Shown here: piece after piece, positions 7,404 to 14,720 of the stretch
Position numbering within the stretch: position 1 is the first letter of the stretch
Layout: each line of letters opens with the position of its first letter
From: Rhizobium album
Lineage (GTDB): Bacteria; Pseudomonadota; Alphaproteobacteria; Rhizobiales; Rhizobiaceae
Assembly: GCF_003122325.1 (NCBI RefSeq)
Contig: NZ_QFBC01000028.1
Span: forward strand, 1-44,450
DNA: 44,450 nt
Direction of reading: 5' to 3'
Translations under genes and position numbers: made by a program
Notes under the pieces: model-generated
The model's input: the letters and a program-made list of their open reading frames with translations, nothing else
What the model was told of the DNA's origin: nothing
Database searches by the model: none

Positions 7404-9367
7404 TATCGATATGCCCCCCAACGTTGGCGCTCACGCCGCTTCGGGCGCTCTTCAGTTTTGGTTTCAGGCTGTTCTTTGATGGCCGGCAAAGACCGGTTAT
7501 CGTTGTCAGCCTTGGACACCGGTCGCGGTTTCCGCGGCGGCGCCTTGTCGAGCTTCACAGGCAATGACATGCGTGCAGCCAAGGCTAGTACCAAGCAGTC
7601 CCAAGCTTCATTTCGTGCACCAACAGCTTTCTTGACCCAGGATCGAGTGATCTTGTCGCCGACTTGCTTTGTGACCGCGTGCTCTGACGTAAGTTGATCG
7701 AAGTAGTCTGCACTCAGGCCGGCGGCGGGAAAATGCACCGCCCTCGGAGTTGGCTCAAACTCGTGCGGGACGATGGCCAGCCTCGAAGATAGATCGTCCT
7801 TCGCGGTGTCGACGCCGATGATATAGGGCTTGTCACCGGAGTTTTTCGTCCTCGATGCCGTCTTCGGCCAGATCATTCGCGGCGCTTTCGGATCCGGATT
7901 GCCACGACCGATCGTCGCATAAATCCGGCGCCTTTTGCGGTCGCGGCAGAATTTGTAGACCATCTCACTGCGATGGCCTGCACTATCGATACATCCCGCC
8001 TGTGGGATAAGCCGCCTGCCCTCATCGGTTTCCAGCGGTTCAGCAATCAGCTTGTCAAGTTCATCCCATACGACTGGTTTCGACGTGTCGCCGTGCAGCA
8101 CTTCATGCCGCGCGACCCACATCTCCCCGTGAGCGCCGTGGCCAACGAACGTGACCTCGATGCGGTCGTCCTGCGTGTCGGCACCGTAGGTGACAAGCCT
8201 TACATCGGACGGCAAAGTTTCGTAGTTATAAGGCTCGCAGCGTGACTTAAGCACGTCCGGATCGGCAACATTTACCACTTCCTTGTGCGGCAGACCCAGC
8301 ACCAGGTTCACAAATGTCTTCTTCTGCATAGGGTCTTTGTAGACCCGCAGCCATTCAGCAGCCAGAAACCGCCACGCCGCATTGGGGAACAGACTGTAGG
8401 CCGCCCAAATGTGGAAGCCTGCGTGCCCCGTATGTGGTTTTGTGGCTACCCAATCGCCGCCATTGATGAGAGCGCGCTTGTCCTTTTCCTCAATCCGGCA
8501 ACCGCCCGCTTCGCAGCGGAAGTATGCCGTATCTGGAAGGTGCTTGCCCTCTTCATCCCTGTCCCATTTGAAGTTTTCCCACTTCAGCGTTTGACGCGCC
8601 TTGCAGTGCGGGCAACCTACGAAATAGTGGCGCTGGTCGCTTTCTTCCCAGGACTTCTCAATGCGGCTGATTCCCTGAACTGTCGGAGTTGATCCCAAAA
8701 TGATCTTCCGATTCCAAAACGTCTCCGACCGCTTCGTGCCGAGTGCGATCTGGTCGCCTTCGTTGCCAGCACCCTGGGCCGGATAACCGTCAACCTCGTC
8801 GAACGCGATGATACGGGCGGTGATGCGGCGGAAGCCGGCGGGGCTGTTGGCGCCAACAAACGCGACAGATGCGCCGTTTCGAAAAAGCCTCTTCTCGACC
8901 TTCTGCTGAGCGGCCTTTGAACTCAAGTCTCCAGCGATTGCCGCCAGAACAGGCGTATCTCGCAACATGGGCGCGATTTCGGTGGTGCTGTAGTCGCGCG
9001 CATCATCCTCTTTCGGTTGCACGACGAGCATAGGCGACGGATCCTGATGGATGAAAAAACCCACCATGTGATCCAAAAGTTTGGTGTAGCCGACACGTGC
9101 CGACTTCATGACGGTGATTTTCTGAACCGTCGGATCTGTGACGGCATCCATCATGCCGTCCTGGTATTTGAAAGACTTGAACTTGCCAGTGTGAGCACTC
9201 GTCTCACGAGACAAATAGGCAAACTCGTTCGCCCACTGGCTCAGCGTCAATTTCGGCGGAGGACGGAGCGCTTCATTGCGCGCTCGCGACATCCTCCTCA
9301 GCAGATGGGCCGAACCGGCCTTGTATCGACTCGCGGAGCTTGTCGAAGTCACGTTCTCCATCGACAT
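7403..9367 (-). CDS. Terminase large subunit, GpA family
   Basis: A 654-residue GpA-type terminase. The packaging ATPase has a variant Walker A at residues 85-96 (VMKSARVGYTK, as in lambda VVKSARVGYSK) and Walker B at 186-191 (IIAFDE). The C-terminal nuclease region includes TYGADTQDDRIEV and GCIDSAGHRSEMV. GpA-type enzymes cut at cos sites. A second possible start, ATG at 9292, has GAGGAGG directly abutting it; the longer start is kept because lambda gpA has a similar N-terminal extension. It ends with an NDN-containing basic tail. Confidence 0.92.
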   Translation of the reverse strand: MSMENVTSTSSASRYKAGSAHLLRRMSRARNEALRPPPKLTLSQWANEFAYLSRETSAHTGKFKSFKYQDGMMDAVTDPTVQKITVMKSARVGYTKLLDHMVGFFIHQDPSPMLVVQPKEDDARDYSTTEIAPMLRDTPVLAAIAGDLSSKAAQQKVEKRLFRNGASVAFVGANSPAGFRRITARIIAFDEVDGYPAQGAGNEGDQIALGTKRSETFWNRKIILGSTPTVQGISRIEKSWEESDQRHYFVGCPHCKARQTLKWENFKWDRDEEGKHLPDTAYFRCEAGGCRIEEKDKRALINGGDWVATKPHTGHAGFHIWAAYSLFPNAAWRFLAAEWLRVYKDPMQKKTFVNLVLGLPHKEVVNVADPDVLKSRCEPYNYETLPSDVRLVTYGADTQDDRIEVTFVGHGAHGEMWVARHEVLHGDTSKPVVWDELDKLIAEPLETDEGRRLIPQAGCIDSAGHRSEMVYKFCRDRKRRRIYATIGRGNPDPKAPRMIWPKTASRTKNSGDKPYIIGVDTAKDDLSSRLAIVPHEFEPTPRAVHFPAAGLSADYFDQLTSEHAVTKQVGDKITRSWVKKAVGARNEAWDCLVLALAARMSLPVKLDKAPPRKPRPVSKADNDNRSLPAIKEQPETKTEERPKRRERQRWGAYR

Positions 9368-9896
9368 CCACCGTCAGCTGGTTCAGCGCTTCAGTCACCT
9401 CCGCATCGATGATTGCCTTGATTTCCTCGGCCGACTGAAGCGTCGTGAGATCCGGCGCGATCTTTGCGCCAATACCAAGCAGCCGATTGCGCACGACCGC
9501 GTACTCAGCTGCGACAGCCACCACGACATCGTCGATTGCGACAACCGCACCGCTTTGTCGGTCGTATTCGAGCTGCTTTAGTCTCGCCGCATAATTTTCT
9601 TTGACCTTTTCGGCATCCGCCTTCGACCAAAGCTCCTCGCCGTCAGCAGACACAAGTCTGGCCGCCTCTTCGCGGATATCGACAGCGTCGGTTACTTGGG
9701 AGGTAACATCATCCTCACTTGTTACCGCCGACGACTTGATGCCGTGTTCAAGTAACAACTTGTCCGATGCGGCCACATCCACAAGGCCCTGCCCTGTGAT
9801 GACTAGCAACCCCCTTTGTTTCCAGAGAGTTACGGTCTTTCTGCTGACGTCGCGGTGTGCGGCATATCCAGCTTGGTTCAGGTAGTCAGGTAACAT
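9273..9896 (-). CDS. Terminase small subunit, Nu1-like
   Basis: A 207-residue protein at the TerS position. The N-terminus is a winged helix-turn-helix (LNQAGYAAHRDVSRKTVTLW) that would bind the packaging site. Central residues 90-130 form a helical region (DAEKVKENYAARLKQLEYDR), and the C-terminus would contact TerL, as in lambda Nu1. ATG at 9896 with AAGGGGG eight bases upstream is chosen over an in-frame TTG at 9917. Its 3' end overlaps TerL by about 95 bases. Confidence 0.85.
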   Translation of the reverse strand: MLPDYLNQAGYAAHRDVSRKTVTLWKQRGLLVITGQGLVDVAASDKLLLEHGIKSSAVTSEDDVTSQVTDAVDIREEAARLVSADGEELWSKADAEKVKENYAARLKQLEYDRQSGAVVAIDDVVVAVAAEYAVVRNRLLGIGAKIAPDLTTLQSAEEIKAIIDAEVTEALNQLTVDVDGERDFDKLRESIQGRFGPSAEEDVASAQ

Positions 9897-10098
9897 GGCG
9901 TTACCCCCTTTTTTCAAACTGCAATGTCGGAGATTGGGCGGCTGCGTACCCGCTGGTACTGTTTTAGGGGATACGGTCCCTGACCTGGGGGTGGGTGGGG
10001 TCGCAGATCCCCATCATATCATACCCCATATCGTCACCCATGTCAACACCGATATCGAAATAAATCAGCATTTTATCGATATTTCTTCATTTAATTGT
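9897..10098. other. Non-coding gap upstream of TerS, candidate cos/packaging region
   Basis: No gene is seen here. The TerS-proximal part is G/C-run rich (several GGGG tracts on the plus strand near 9985-10000). The distal part is AT-rich with repeated ATATC/GATAT words (10005-10085), including the palindrome CGATATCG. In cos phages with a Nu1/GpA terminase, the cohesive-end site and small-subunit binding sites lie just before TerS, so this is the natural place to look. No specific nick site can be assigned from sequence alone. Confidence 0.35.
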
Positions 10099-10716
10099 TT
10101 AACTCAATACGTTCTTGGTGATAGCCCGAACCGCACGCTCGATCTCGATTGGCATCCGCGTGTCGGCGATACGGTAGAACGTTGCGGCGCTCTCATCGCG
10201 CACCACTTCACGGGGGACAGCCGGCCCCCACAAGGCCTCTATCGCATTGTTGCGCTTGGAGACTTTGTTGAACTTGCCAGTGTTCTTGAAGACATGTCCA
10301 CCAGCTCGTGCTCTGCCCACCGGGCCAACGCCGCTCGCCGCACGCCTCCCTTTATTCAGGAAGGTGCCATCGTATAGCTTGCGGTTGCCCCATGCTGCGG
10401 CAGTGACGCCCTTGCGTGTCTGACGCGGGCCGAAGTCTTTGAGCGGCATGTAACCACCGCGCACATCGATAGCCGCCGTGAGATTGGATGCCGACGCCTT
10501 CAGCAGCTTCATCCCGCCGTGCTTCACGACGTTCTGCTGAGACGTGCCCATCTGCTTGGCCACGGCCTTCTTGACGCTGGCGTTCACCGTTGTCGCTGTT
10601 TTGTTCAGCGCCATCGCGTAAACGCGCTTGCCCTTGCTTTCCGACCCCAATGCCTCGGTCGCCTGGCTCAGCAACTTAATGCCGTTGCCATGCCATGTCA
10701 TCGATACGAGGGTCAT
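10099..10716 (-). CDS. Minor tail protein Z-like
   Basis: A 205-residue basic protein resembling lambda gpZ-type minor tail proteins: an N-terminal helical segment (GIKLLSQATEALGS), ALNKTATTVNASVKKAVAKQ, and a C-terminal IEIERAVRAITKNV. gpZ acts at tail completion and DNA entry in lambda. The ATG at 10716 lies just after the tRNA-like gene; in-frame starts farther upstream would run into the tRNA. Finding a tail gene ahead of the terminase is unusual, since gpZ is normally downstream of the head genes. The family assignment is moderate. Confidence 0.6.
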   Translation of the reverse strand: MTLVSMTWHGNGIKLLSQATEALGSESKGKRVYAMALNKTATTVNASVKKAVAKQMGTSQQNVVKHGGMKLLKASASNLTAAIDVRGGYMPLKDFGPRQTRKGVTAAAWGNRKLYDGTFLNKGRRAASGVGPVGRARAGGHVFKNTGKFNKVSKRNNAIEALWGPAVPREVVRDESAATFYRIADTRMPIEIERAVRAITKNVLS

Positions 10717-10730
10717 GGAGTGCCCGCAAT

Positions 10731-10805
10731 TGGCGCAGCGCCGCCAGAGTTGAACTGACACAAGCGGTTTTGGAGACCGCTGCTCTACCGTTGAGCTAGA
10801 CGCGC
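10731..10805 (-). tRNA. tRNA-Trp-like gene, anticodon CCA
   Basis: Read on the minus strand this folds as a tRNA: T8-A9, D stem GCTC/GAGC, anticodon stem GCGGT/ACCGC around CTCCAAA (anticodon CCA, tryptophan), a four-base variable loop, T stem GTCAG/CTGGC with loop TTCAACT, and an encoded CCA at 10733-10731. The acceptor stem is weak: five inner pairs form, but the outermost two are G-G and C-T, and the 3' side is one base long. It may be a working phage tRNA, a degenerate one, or a tRNA-like signal. Confidence 0.65.
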
Positions 10806-10855
10806 TTGGGGTGGTTGCGCAATTTAATTGGCGTTTGATAGGAGATCAGTACTCT

Positions 10856-11362
10856 CTATTGAGAGTTGCCCAAGTCGGACTCCGAACCGTCTTCGCCTTG
10901 CTGCCCCGAATGAGGAGAGACATCAAGAGATGTCAACATGAAAATGGAAATGTAGATATCGTAAAGAACTAAAAGATTGAAAGTCACTATAATTATCGCG
11001 GCTGCATGACAAGCGGATATCCAAATTGCGGAAACGACACCGCCTTTGACGAATAAGACCACCAAAAGCACACAAAAAGAAGCGAACATGCTCCAGGCAT
11101 TTCTTGATAGCTCACCGCGGGCTCGAATGATATTTGCTGTTAAATCGACTCCACTAGCCTTAAGATTGTTTTTAAGTCTGCCGAGAGCAAGATGAATGTT
11201 CGCAACCGAAGCCATTGTTATTGTCAACAAGACCACTAAAATCGAGAGGAGCTCATGCGTCACAAGCCCCTGAAGAAATGTGTTTTTTGCAAGAAGCTCG
11301 GGGTTGACGCAGGTAGCTAGTATCACAGAGAACGTAACGGCTAACAGGATAAGCCACTTCAT
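10856..11362 (-). CDS. Four-helix inner-membrane protein, RexB-like in layout
   Basis: A 168-residue protein with four likely membrane helices: residues 3-21, 35-58 (LLSILVVLLTITMASVANI), 90-110 (MFASFCVLLVVLFVKG) and 112-135. A polar acidic tail of about 25 residues follows. Its ATG overlaps the stop of the preceding gene (ATGA), so the pair is made together. Soluble partner first and small multi-helix membrane protein second is the order of lambda rexA-rexB. Base composition is clearly more AT-rich than the head genes, suggesting a recently acquired cassette. No sequence-level homology is claimed. Confidence 0.6.
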   Translation of the reverse strand: MKWLILLAVTFSVILATCVNPELLAKNTFLQGLVTHELLSILVVLLTITMASVANIHLALGRLKNNLKASGVDLTANIIRARGELSRNAWSMFASFCVLLVVLFVKGGVVSAIWISACHAAAIIIVTFNLLVLYDIYISIFMLTSLDVSPHSGQQGEDGSESDLGNSQ

Positions 11363-12189
11363 TTCGCAGTTCCAAAGAGCATCGACGTCAACTTTCCTAT
11401 CAAAGCCTCATCCTTCGAGGCGGGCAGGTCTTCCGTCGGGACGTCGACAGTCTTTCGGTTCTTTGCAGACGAAAACACAATCTTTTTCCCCGCCTTCATC
11501 TCCACTGAGCCAGCCCCATCAGAAGTGGTTTTTAGAGCAGCCTCAATATACTCTCCCTTCGGGTCCAAAGCGCCCTGAGAGTTCGTGTGCGTGAATTTGG
11601 TTTTTTCGGAGCCAACGGCTTTTGCCGCATCAACGATAGCTCTAATTTCCTCTTCCAAGCCGAGCGCATTTGGCGGAACAAACGTGAATTCCAGCCGTGT
11701 AAGTCGGCCACGGTACTTGTCGACAGCTGACCAAAAGTCTTGGGCATTTGACACATACTCAACGAACGCGACGTATTCGTGGCCAGGCGTTTTGTTTTCA
11801 ATTGAGGCGAAGAGAGATTCGATCAACGCTTTTGTTGCAGCCATCCCGGTCTGCATGGCTATCAATTGGGAACTGCTCGACAGATCCAACAAAAACCAGG
11901 CAGTCTTCCAATCCTCGATCATTGCAATGGCGTAATCATCGTCGGGACCGCTATGAATCGGTTCTAGCGCCTGCCTTCCGATGCGCCCAACAAGGATGTC
12001 GCCAAAGATGCCGTACGTCAGGAAGGAGAACGTACGACCGTAGTGATCGAAGTCTAATCTCTTCCGATTGAAAACCCTCTCTAAGTAAAATCTGCGGGTT
12101 ATGTCCCTGGCGGGCGAACCATCAGATCCTAGCAACGTCATTTGGTCCGGCTTCGCCAATGAGAGCCTTAAGTACTCGAATCCAGCCAT
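11359..12189 (-). CDS. Soluble partner of membrane protein, RexA-like in layout
   Basis: A 276-residue protein of unknown family. The ATG at 12189 has GGGGGG four bases upstream; an earlier in-frame start lacks such a site. Notable segments are FYLERVFNRKRLDFDHYGR near residue 30, RGRLTRLEFTFVPPNALGL near residue 170, and a C-terminal KAGKKIVFSSAKNRKTVDV. There are no membrane helices or signal peptide. Its length is near RexA (279 residues) and it is coupled to a four-helix membrane protein, so a sensor-effector exclusion pair is the leading guess. Other abortive-infection or toxin-membrane pairs are possible. Confidence 0.55.
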   Translation of the reverse strand: MAGFEYLRLSLAKPDQMTLLGSDGSPARDITRRFYLERVFNRKRLDFDHYGRTFSFLTYGIFGDILVGRIGRQALEPIHSGPDDDYAIAMIEDWKTAWFLLDLSSSSQLIAMQTGMAATKALIESLFASIENKTPGHEYVAFVEYVSNAQDFWSAVDKYRGRLTRLEFTFVPPNALGLEEEIRAIVDAAKAVGSEKTKFTHTNSQGALDPKGEYIEAALKTTSDGAGSVEMKAGKKIVFSSAKNRKTVDVPTEDLPASKDEALIGKLTSMLFGTAK

Positions 12190-12552
12190 AGTCCCCCCAA
12201 TGCGGTTTCTTGCATTGAAGCAACTATTCAACCCTATGTGGAGTCTAAATCTACTGACTCGTTGAATTGGGTGCCTTAGCATGGACGGATAAGCTGGCCG
12301 AGCGCTGGACGTTGGCGGTCTCGTTTAAGCCGCTGCGTTCGCCGTCGCGGCACCATGAAGCAAAAGCGCCGAGGAGCCGCGGGGCTCAACTCGGCGCACG
12401 ATTACCTAGCTGCGAAGAGGAGGAGAGACGCGCTGGGTAATTTCGAATGAAGAGCAAGAGGCGCACCCTGTACTGGCGTCGATCCTCCTGCTTGGCCAAA
12501 GCGACTTACAACGCCGCTCGGCGGATATGAACGAGACGGCATTGGTAACTTA
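12190..12552. other. Gene-poor gap with strong stem-loop and tiny ORFs
   Basis: About 360 bases without a convincing gene. At 12368-12402 GCGCCGAG pairs with CTCGGCGC and encloses a nested GAGCC/GGCTC stem, a very stable hairpin; ATTACC/GGTAAT pair just to its right. Two tiny plus-strand ORFs overlap by ATGA: 12355-12450 (31 residues, MKQKRRGAAG...) and 12447-12530 (27 residues, MKSKRRTLYW...). Both are very basic but lack good ribosome sites. The region probably carries the promoter for the leftward two-gene cassette, though no clear hexamers were found. Confidence 0.4.
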
Positions 12553-12762
12553 TTAGGCCCCAGCGCCTCCGTCTCGTATTTCGCGAAAACCCGTTGGAGC
12601 TTCCGCCCCTGAAAACGCGGCCATGCGGCTCGCGTCGGCAGGTGGGATAGTTACGCCCACCTCAGCGGCTGCAACGACCTGCAGCATGTGCGAGCGTCCG
12701 TCTCGCCGTGGAGATCGGAAGTATGTGGGGCCATTCGCGACCCCTTCATATATCCACACCAT
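12553..12762 (-). CDS. Small hypothetical protein
   Basis: A 69-residue frame starting MVWIYEGVANGPTYF and ending in a Gly/Ala-rich tail. It lies just downstream of the 309-residue putative regulator on the same strand, with a 20-base gap. There is no clear ribosome site before the ATG, and no family is recognised. It could equally be a chance frame in a GC-rich stretch. Confidence 0.3.
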   Translation of the reverse strand: MVWIYEGVANGPTYFRSPRRDGRSHMLQVVAAAEVGVTIPPADASRMAAFSGAEAPTGFREIRDGGAGA

Positions 12763-12782
12763 GGCGGTTACGAAAAGTGGAC

Positions 12783-13712
12783 CTACGCTGCTGTCGCTGC
12801 CGAAATCGCGGCCATAAGATTGTCGTTTGCCGCAATTAACGCCCGCCTGCCGCCCTTGCGTCTAGCGTATTCTGGCGACTGGCGAACAGCGAGTCCAATT
12901 TCTGCATAGGACTTCGCATTTGCGGCGGCATTCAAAACCGTCAAGTCCTCGTCACTTAGACTCCGCTCAATCTCTTCCCACTTCTCGCGCTCAGCAATCT
13001 TGTCGGACAGATCCTGCCAGGCGATCGATCCGCCGCTCCCCTTTGGAGCTTTCTTCATGCCGATGAAGTTGTCGGCATATCGGGCCGTTCCCGCTGCAAT
13101 GCCGTCCTCGCACTGATAGACCTCCGGCATCACTGGAGTGTTTGCAATCGCCTCCGCCAACATTGCGGCAGCCTCATCGCGACTGAAGCTCCGCCCACTC
13201 CGCCTCTTGCCGCCTGGCACATATTCATGGTGGCATACATCAAACGCATCACAGAACCAGGCATTGCTCTCCCCAGGCGACGCGCCAGTCCCACCAAGCG
13301 GACGCTCCTGCTGCTCCTTTGTTCCCAACATCGAACCAATTGGCATTCTGATGCTTCCGGCTACAGGCTCGCCGTCAATACCCGCCATCATGCATCGCTC
13401 GGTCTGTCCGCCATCGCTGAACCGAAGGTTTCCGATGCGAATGATCGGGCCAGGAACATTCCGCCGCAGCACTTCGCTGTAGACCTCCGGCCCGCGTTCG
13501 AAACGAGACTTCGACTGCCGCATCATTTCTTCAGTTGAGGGGCGAAGCGAGATCCGCCGCTCGACATGGACATCCGAGAAATCTTCAGGGTTGTTATCGT
13601 TGGCGGCAACCACTGACCAGCTAGTTTGGTCTGGTGCAGAGGTTTCCTCCGGCCGACTTACAAATTCTCGAAGCGCAGTCAACTGATCTGCAAGCGAACC
13701 GTGTCGAGCCAT
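12783..13712 (-). CDS. Unknown protein with C-terminal helix-turn-helix-like segment
   Basis: A 309-residue protein. The ATG at 13712 is chosen because GAGGAGGG precedes it by four bases within a CCACTAGAGGAG leader; an open frame continues upstream but overlaps the nuclease gene. The C-terminal 60 residues (LSDEDLTVLNAAANAKSYAEIGLAVRQSPEYAR, read with a break) resemble a sigma-region-4/LuxR-type helix-turn-helix. Two NDN peptides are present, near residues 42 and 297. Lying between the nuclease and the late genes, it could be a late-gene regulator; that is inference from position and the C-terminus. Confidence 0.55.
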   Translation of the reverse strand: MARHGSLADQLTALREFVSRPEETSAPDQTSWSVVAANDNNPEDFSDVHVERRISLRPSTEEMMRQSKSRFERGPEVYSEVLRRNVPGPIIRIGNLRFSDGGQTERCMMAGIDGEPVAGSIRMPIGSMLGTKEQQERPLGGTGASPGESNAWFCDAFDVCHHEYVPGGKRRSGRSFSRDEAAAMLAEAIANTPVMPEVYQCEDGIAAGTARYADNFIGMKKAPKGSGGSIAWQDLSDKIAEREKWEEIERSLSDEDLTVLNAAANAKSYAEIGLAVRQSPEYARRKGGRRALIAANDNLMAAISAATAA

Positions 13713-13773
13713 ACCGCCCTCCTCTAGTGGTTTGAACTTGGTGATACCACTAGATGTAGTAAAATCCGCCCAT

Positions 13774-14277
13774 TTAACAACTTGGCTCGTTGTCGTTCCC
13801 GGCCAACCACTTCCGCACCAGTGCGACGGCCTGCGCGGCTGCGTCATCCTCAGTGACTGCCCGTACCACGACAACTGGATGCCCAAGGGCCGCGAGCGCC
13901 GGATGTCTCGTGACCTGGCTTGGCTCAAGGGCGGCCCGACCAACCTTGTTCTCGATGAGGCCAAGCCGACCGCCCTTGAGATAAATCCGAAGGTCTGGCT
14001 CGCCGGCCGTCATGCCTGCGGCCTTGGCTTGAGCCGACGCCGTCTGGCCTCGCTTTGCAGCGTTCTGGTCGCCGGCGAACAGAAACTGCTTGCCGTATTC
14101 CGGCATATCGCGAAGAGCGCGGCACTGCGCGGCCTGGAGTTCCCATTCGAGCGGCAACGCGTCAGTGATGGTCACCTTGCCGTCTGCCCTCGTCTTGATG
14201 ACCTTGCGGACACCGCCGATGCGGGCCGTCTGTGTGGTGGCGCGTTTGGTGGTGGACTGGCGAGATTGGCGGGGCAT
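13774..14277 (-). CDS. VRR-NUC domain nuclease
   Basis: A 167-residue VRR-NUC (PD-(D/E)XK fold) nuclease, a family of Holliday-junction or structure-specific nucleases common in phage replication modules. The catalytic core is GEPDLRIYLKGGRLGLIENK (Asp, then Glu-x-Lys), followed by LEPSQ and ALGHPVVVVRAVTEDDA. The N-terminus is basic. It ends GNDNEPSC, another NDN tail. The leader CACCACCAAGGAG resembles the recurrent phage leader. It lies directly beside the iteron region. Confidence 0.85.
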   Translation of the reverse strand: MPRQSRQSTTKRATTQTARIGGVRKVIKTRADGKVTITDALPLEWELQAAQCRALRDMPEYGKQFLFAGDQNAAKRGQTASAQAKAAGMTAGEPDLRIYLKGGRLGLIENKVGRAALEPSQVTRHPALAALGHPVVVVRAVTEDDAAAQAVALVRKWLAGNDNEPSC

Positions 14278-14345
14278 TTGTGAGGCTCCTTGGTGGTGGT
14301 AAATTCTATCGAAAGATGATCAGTCCAGCGCATCCATCATTTGCC

Positions 14346-14697
14346 GGGACAAAGCACCGGGACAAATTCCCCCTCTTAAGAGGGGGGAATATGTTGTCCC
14401 GCTGGATGCTCGCTGGACAAAGTTGCGGGACAAGCGGGACAAGCGGGACAAAAGTGCCTGTAAGTTATTGATTTTATTTGCCCTGATTTTTCAGGATTTT
14501 GTCCCGTTTGTCCCGCTGCCTATTTTTTAGCCGGACAAAAGTGCGGGACAAAGGGGTCTTGCGGGACAAGCGTTTTGTCCCGCTAGGTTGTATAGCTTTC
14601 AGCGCAACCATTAGGGGAATTCTTGTCCCGCTGTTTTGTCCCGCCACCCTGTAAACTATTGAAAAACAACCGGGACAAAGCGGGACAAGCGGGACAA
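14346..14697. repeat. Iteron cluster, probable phage replication origin
   Basis: Sixteen exact copies of GGGACAA occur in 352 non-coding bases. Ten are on the plus strand at 14346, 14359, 14427, 14436, 14445, 14545, 14563, 14672, 14682 and 14691. Six are on the minus strand at 14394, 14499, 14508, 14575, 14623 and 14636. Two one-base variants lie at 14414 and about 14533. Three are in perfect 9-base tandem (GCGGGACAA, 14425-14451). An 18-base perfect palindrome (CCCCCTCTTAAGAGGGGG, 14369-14386) and an AT-rich tract with a CCTGA/TCAGG hairpin (14466-14500) complete an origin-like layout beside the initiator-like gene. Confidence 0.8.
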
Positions 14698-14720
14698 AAC
14701 GGCATTTGGCGCAGGTTGTA

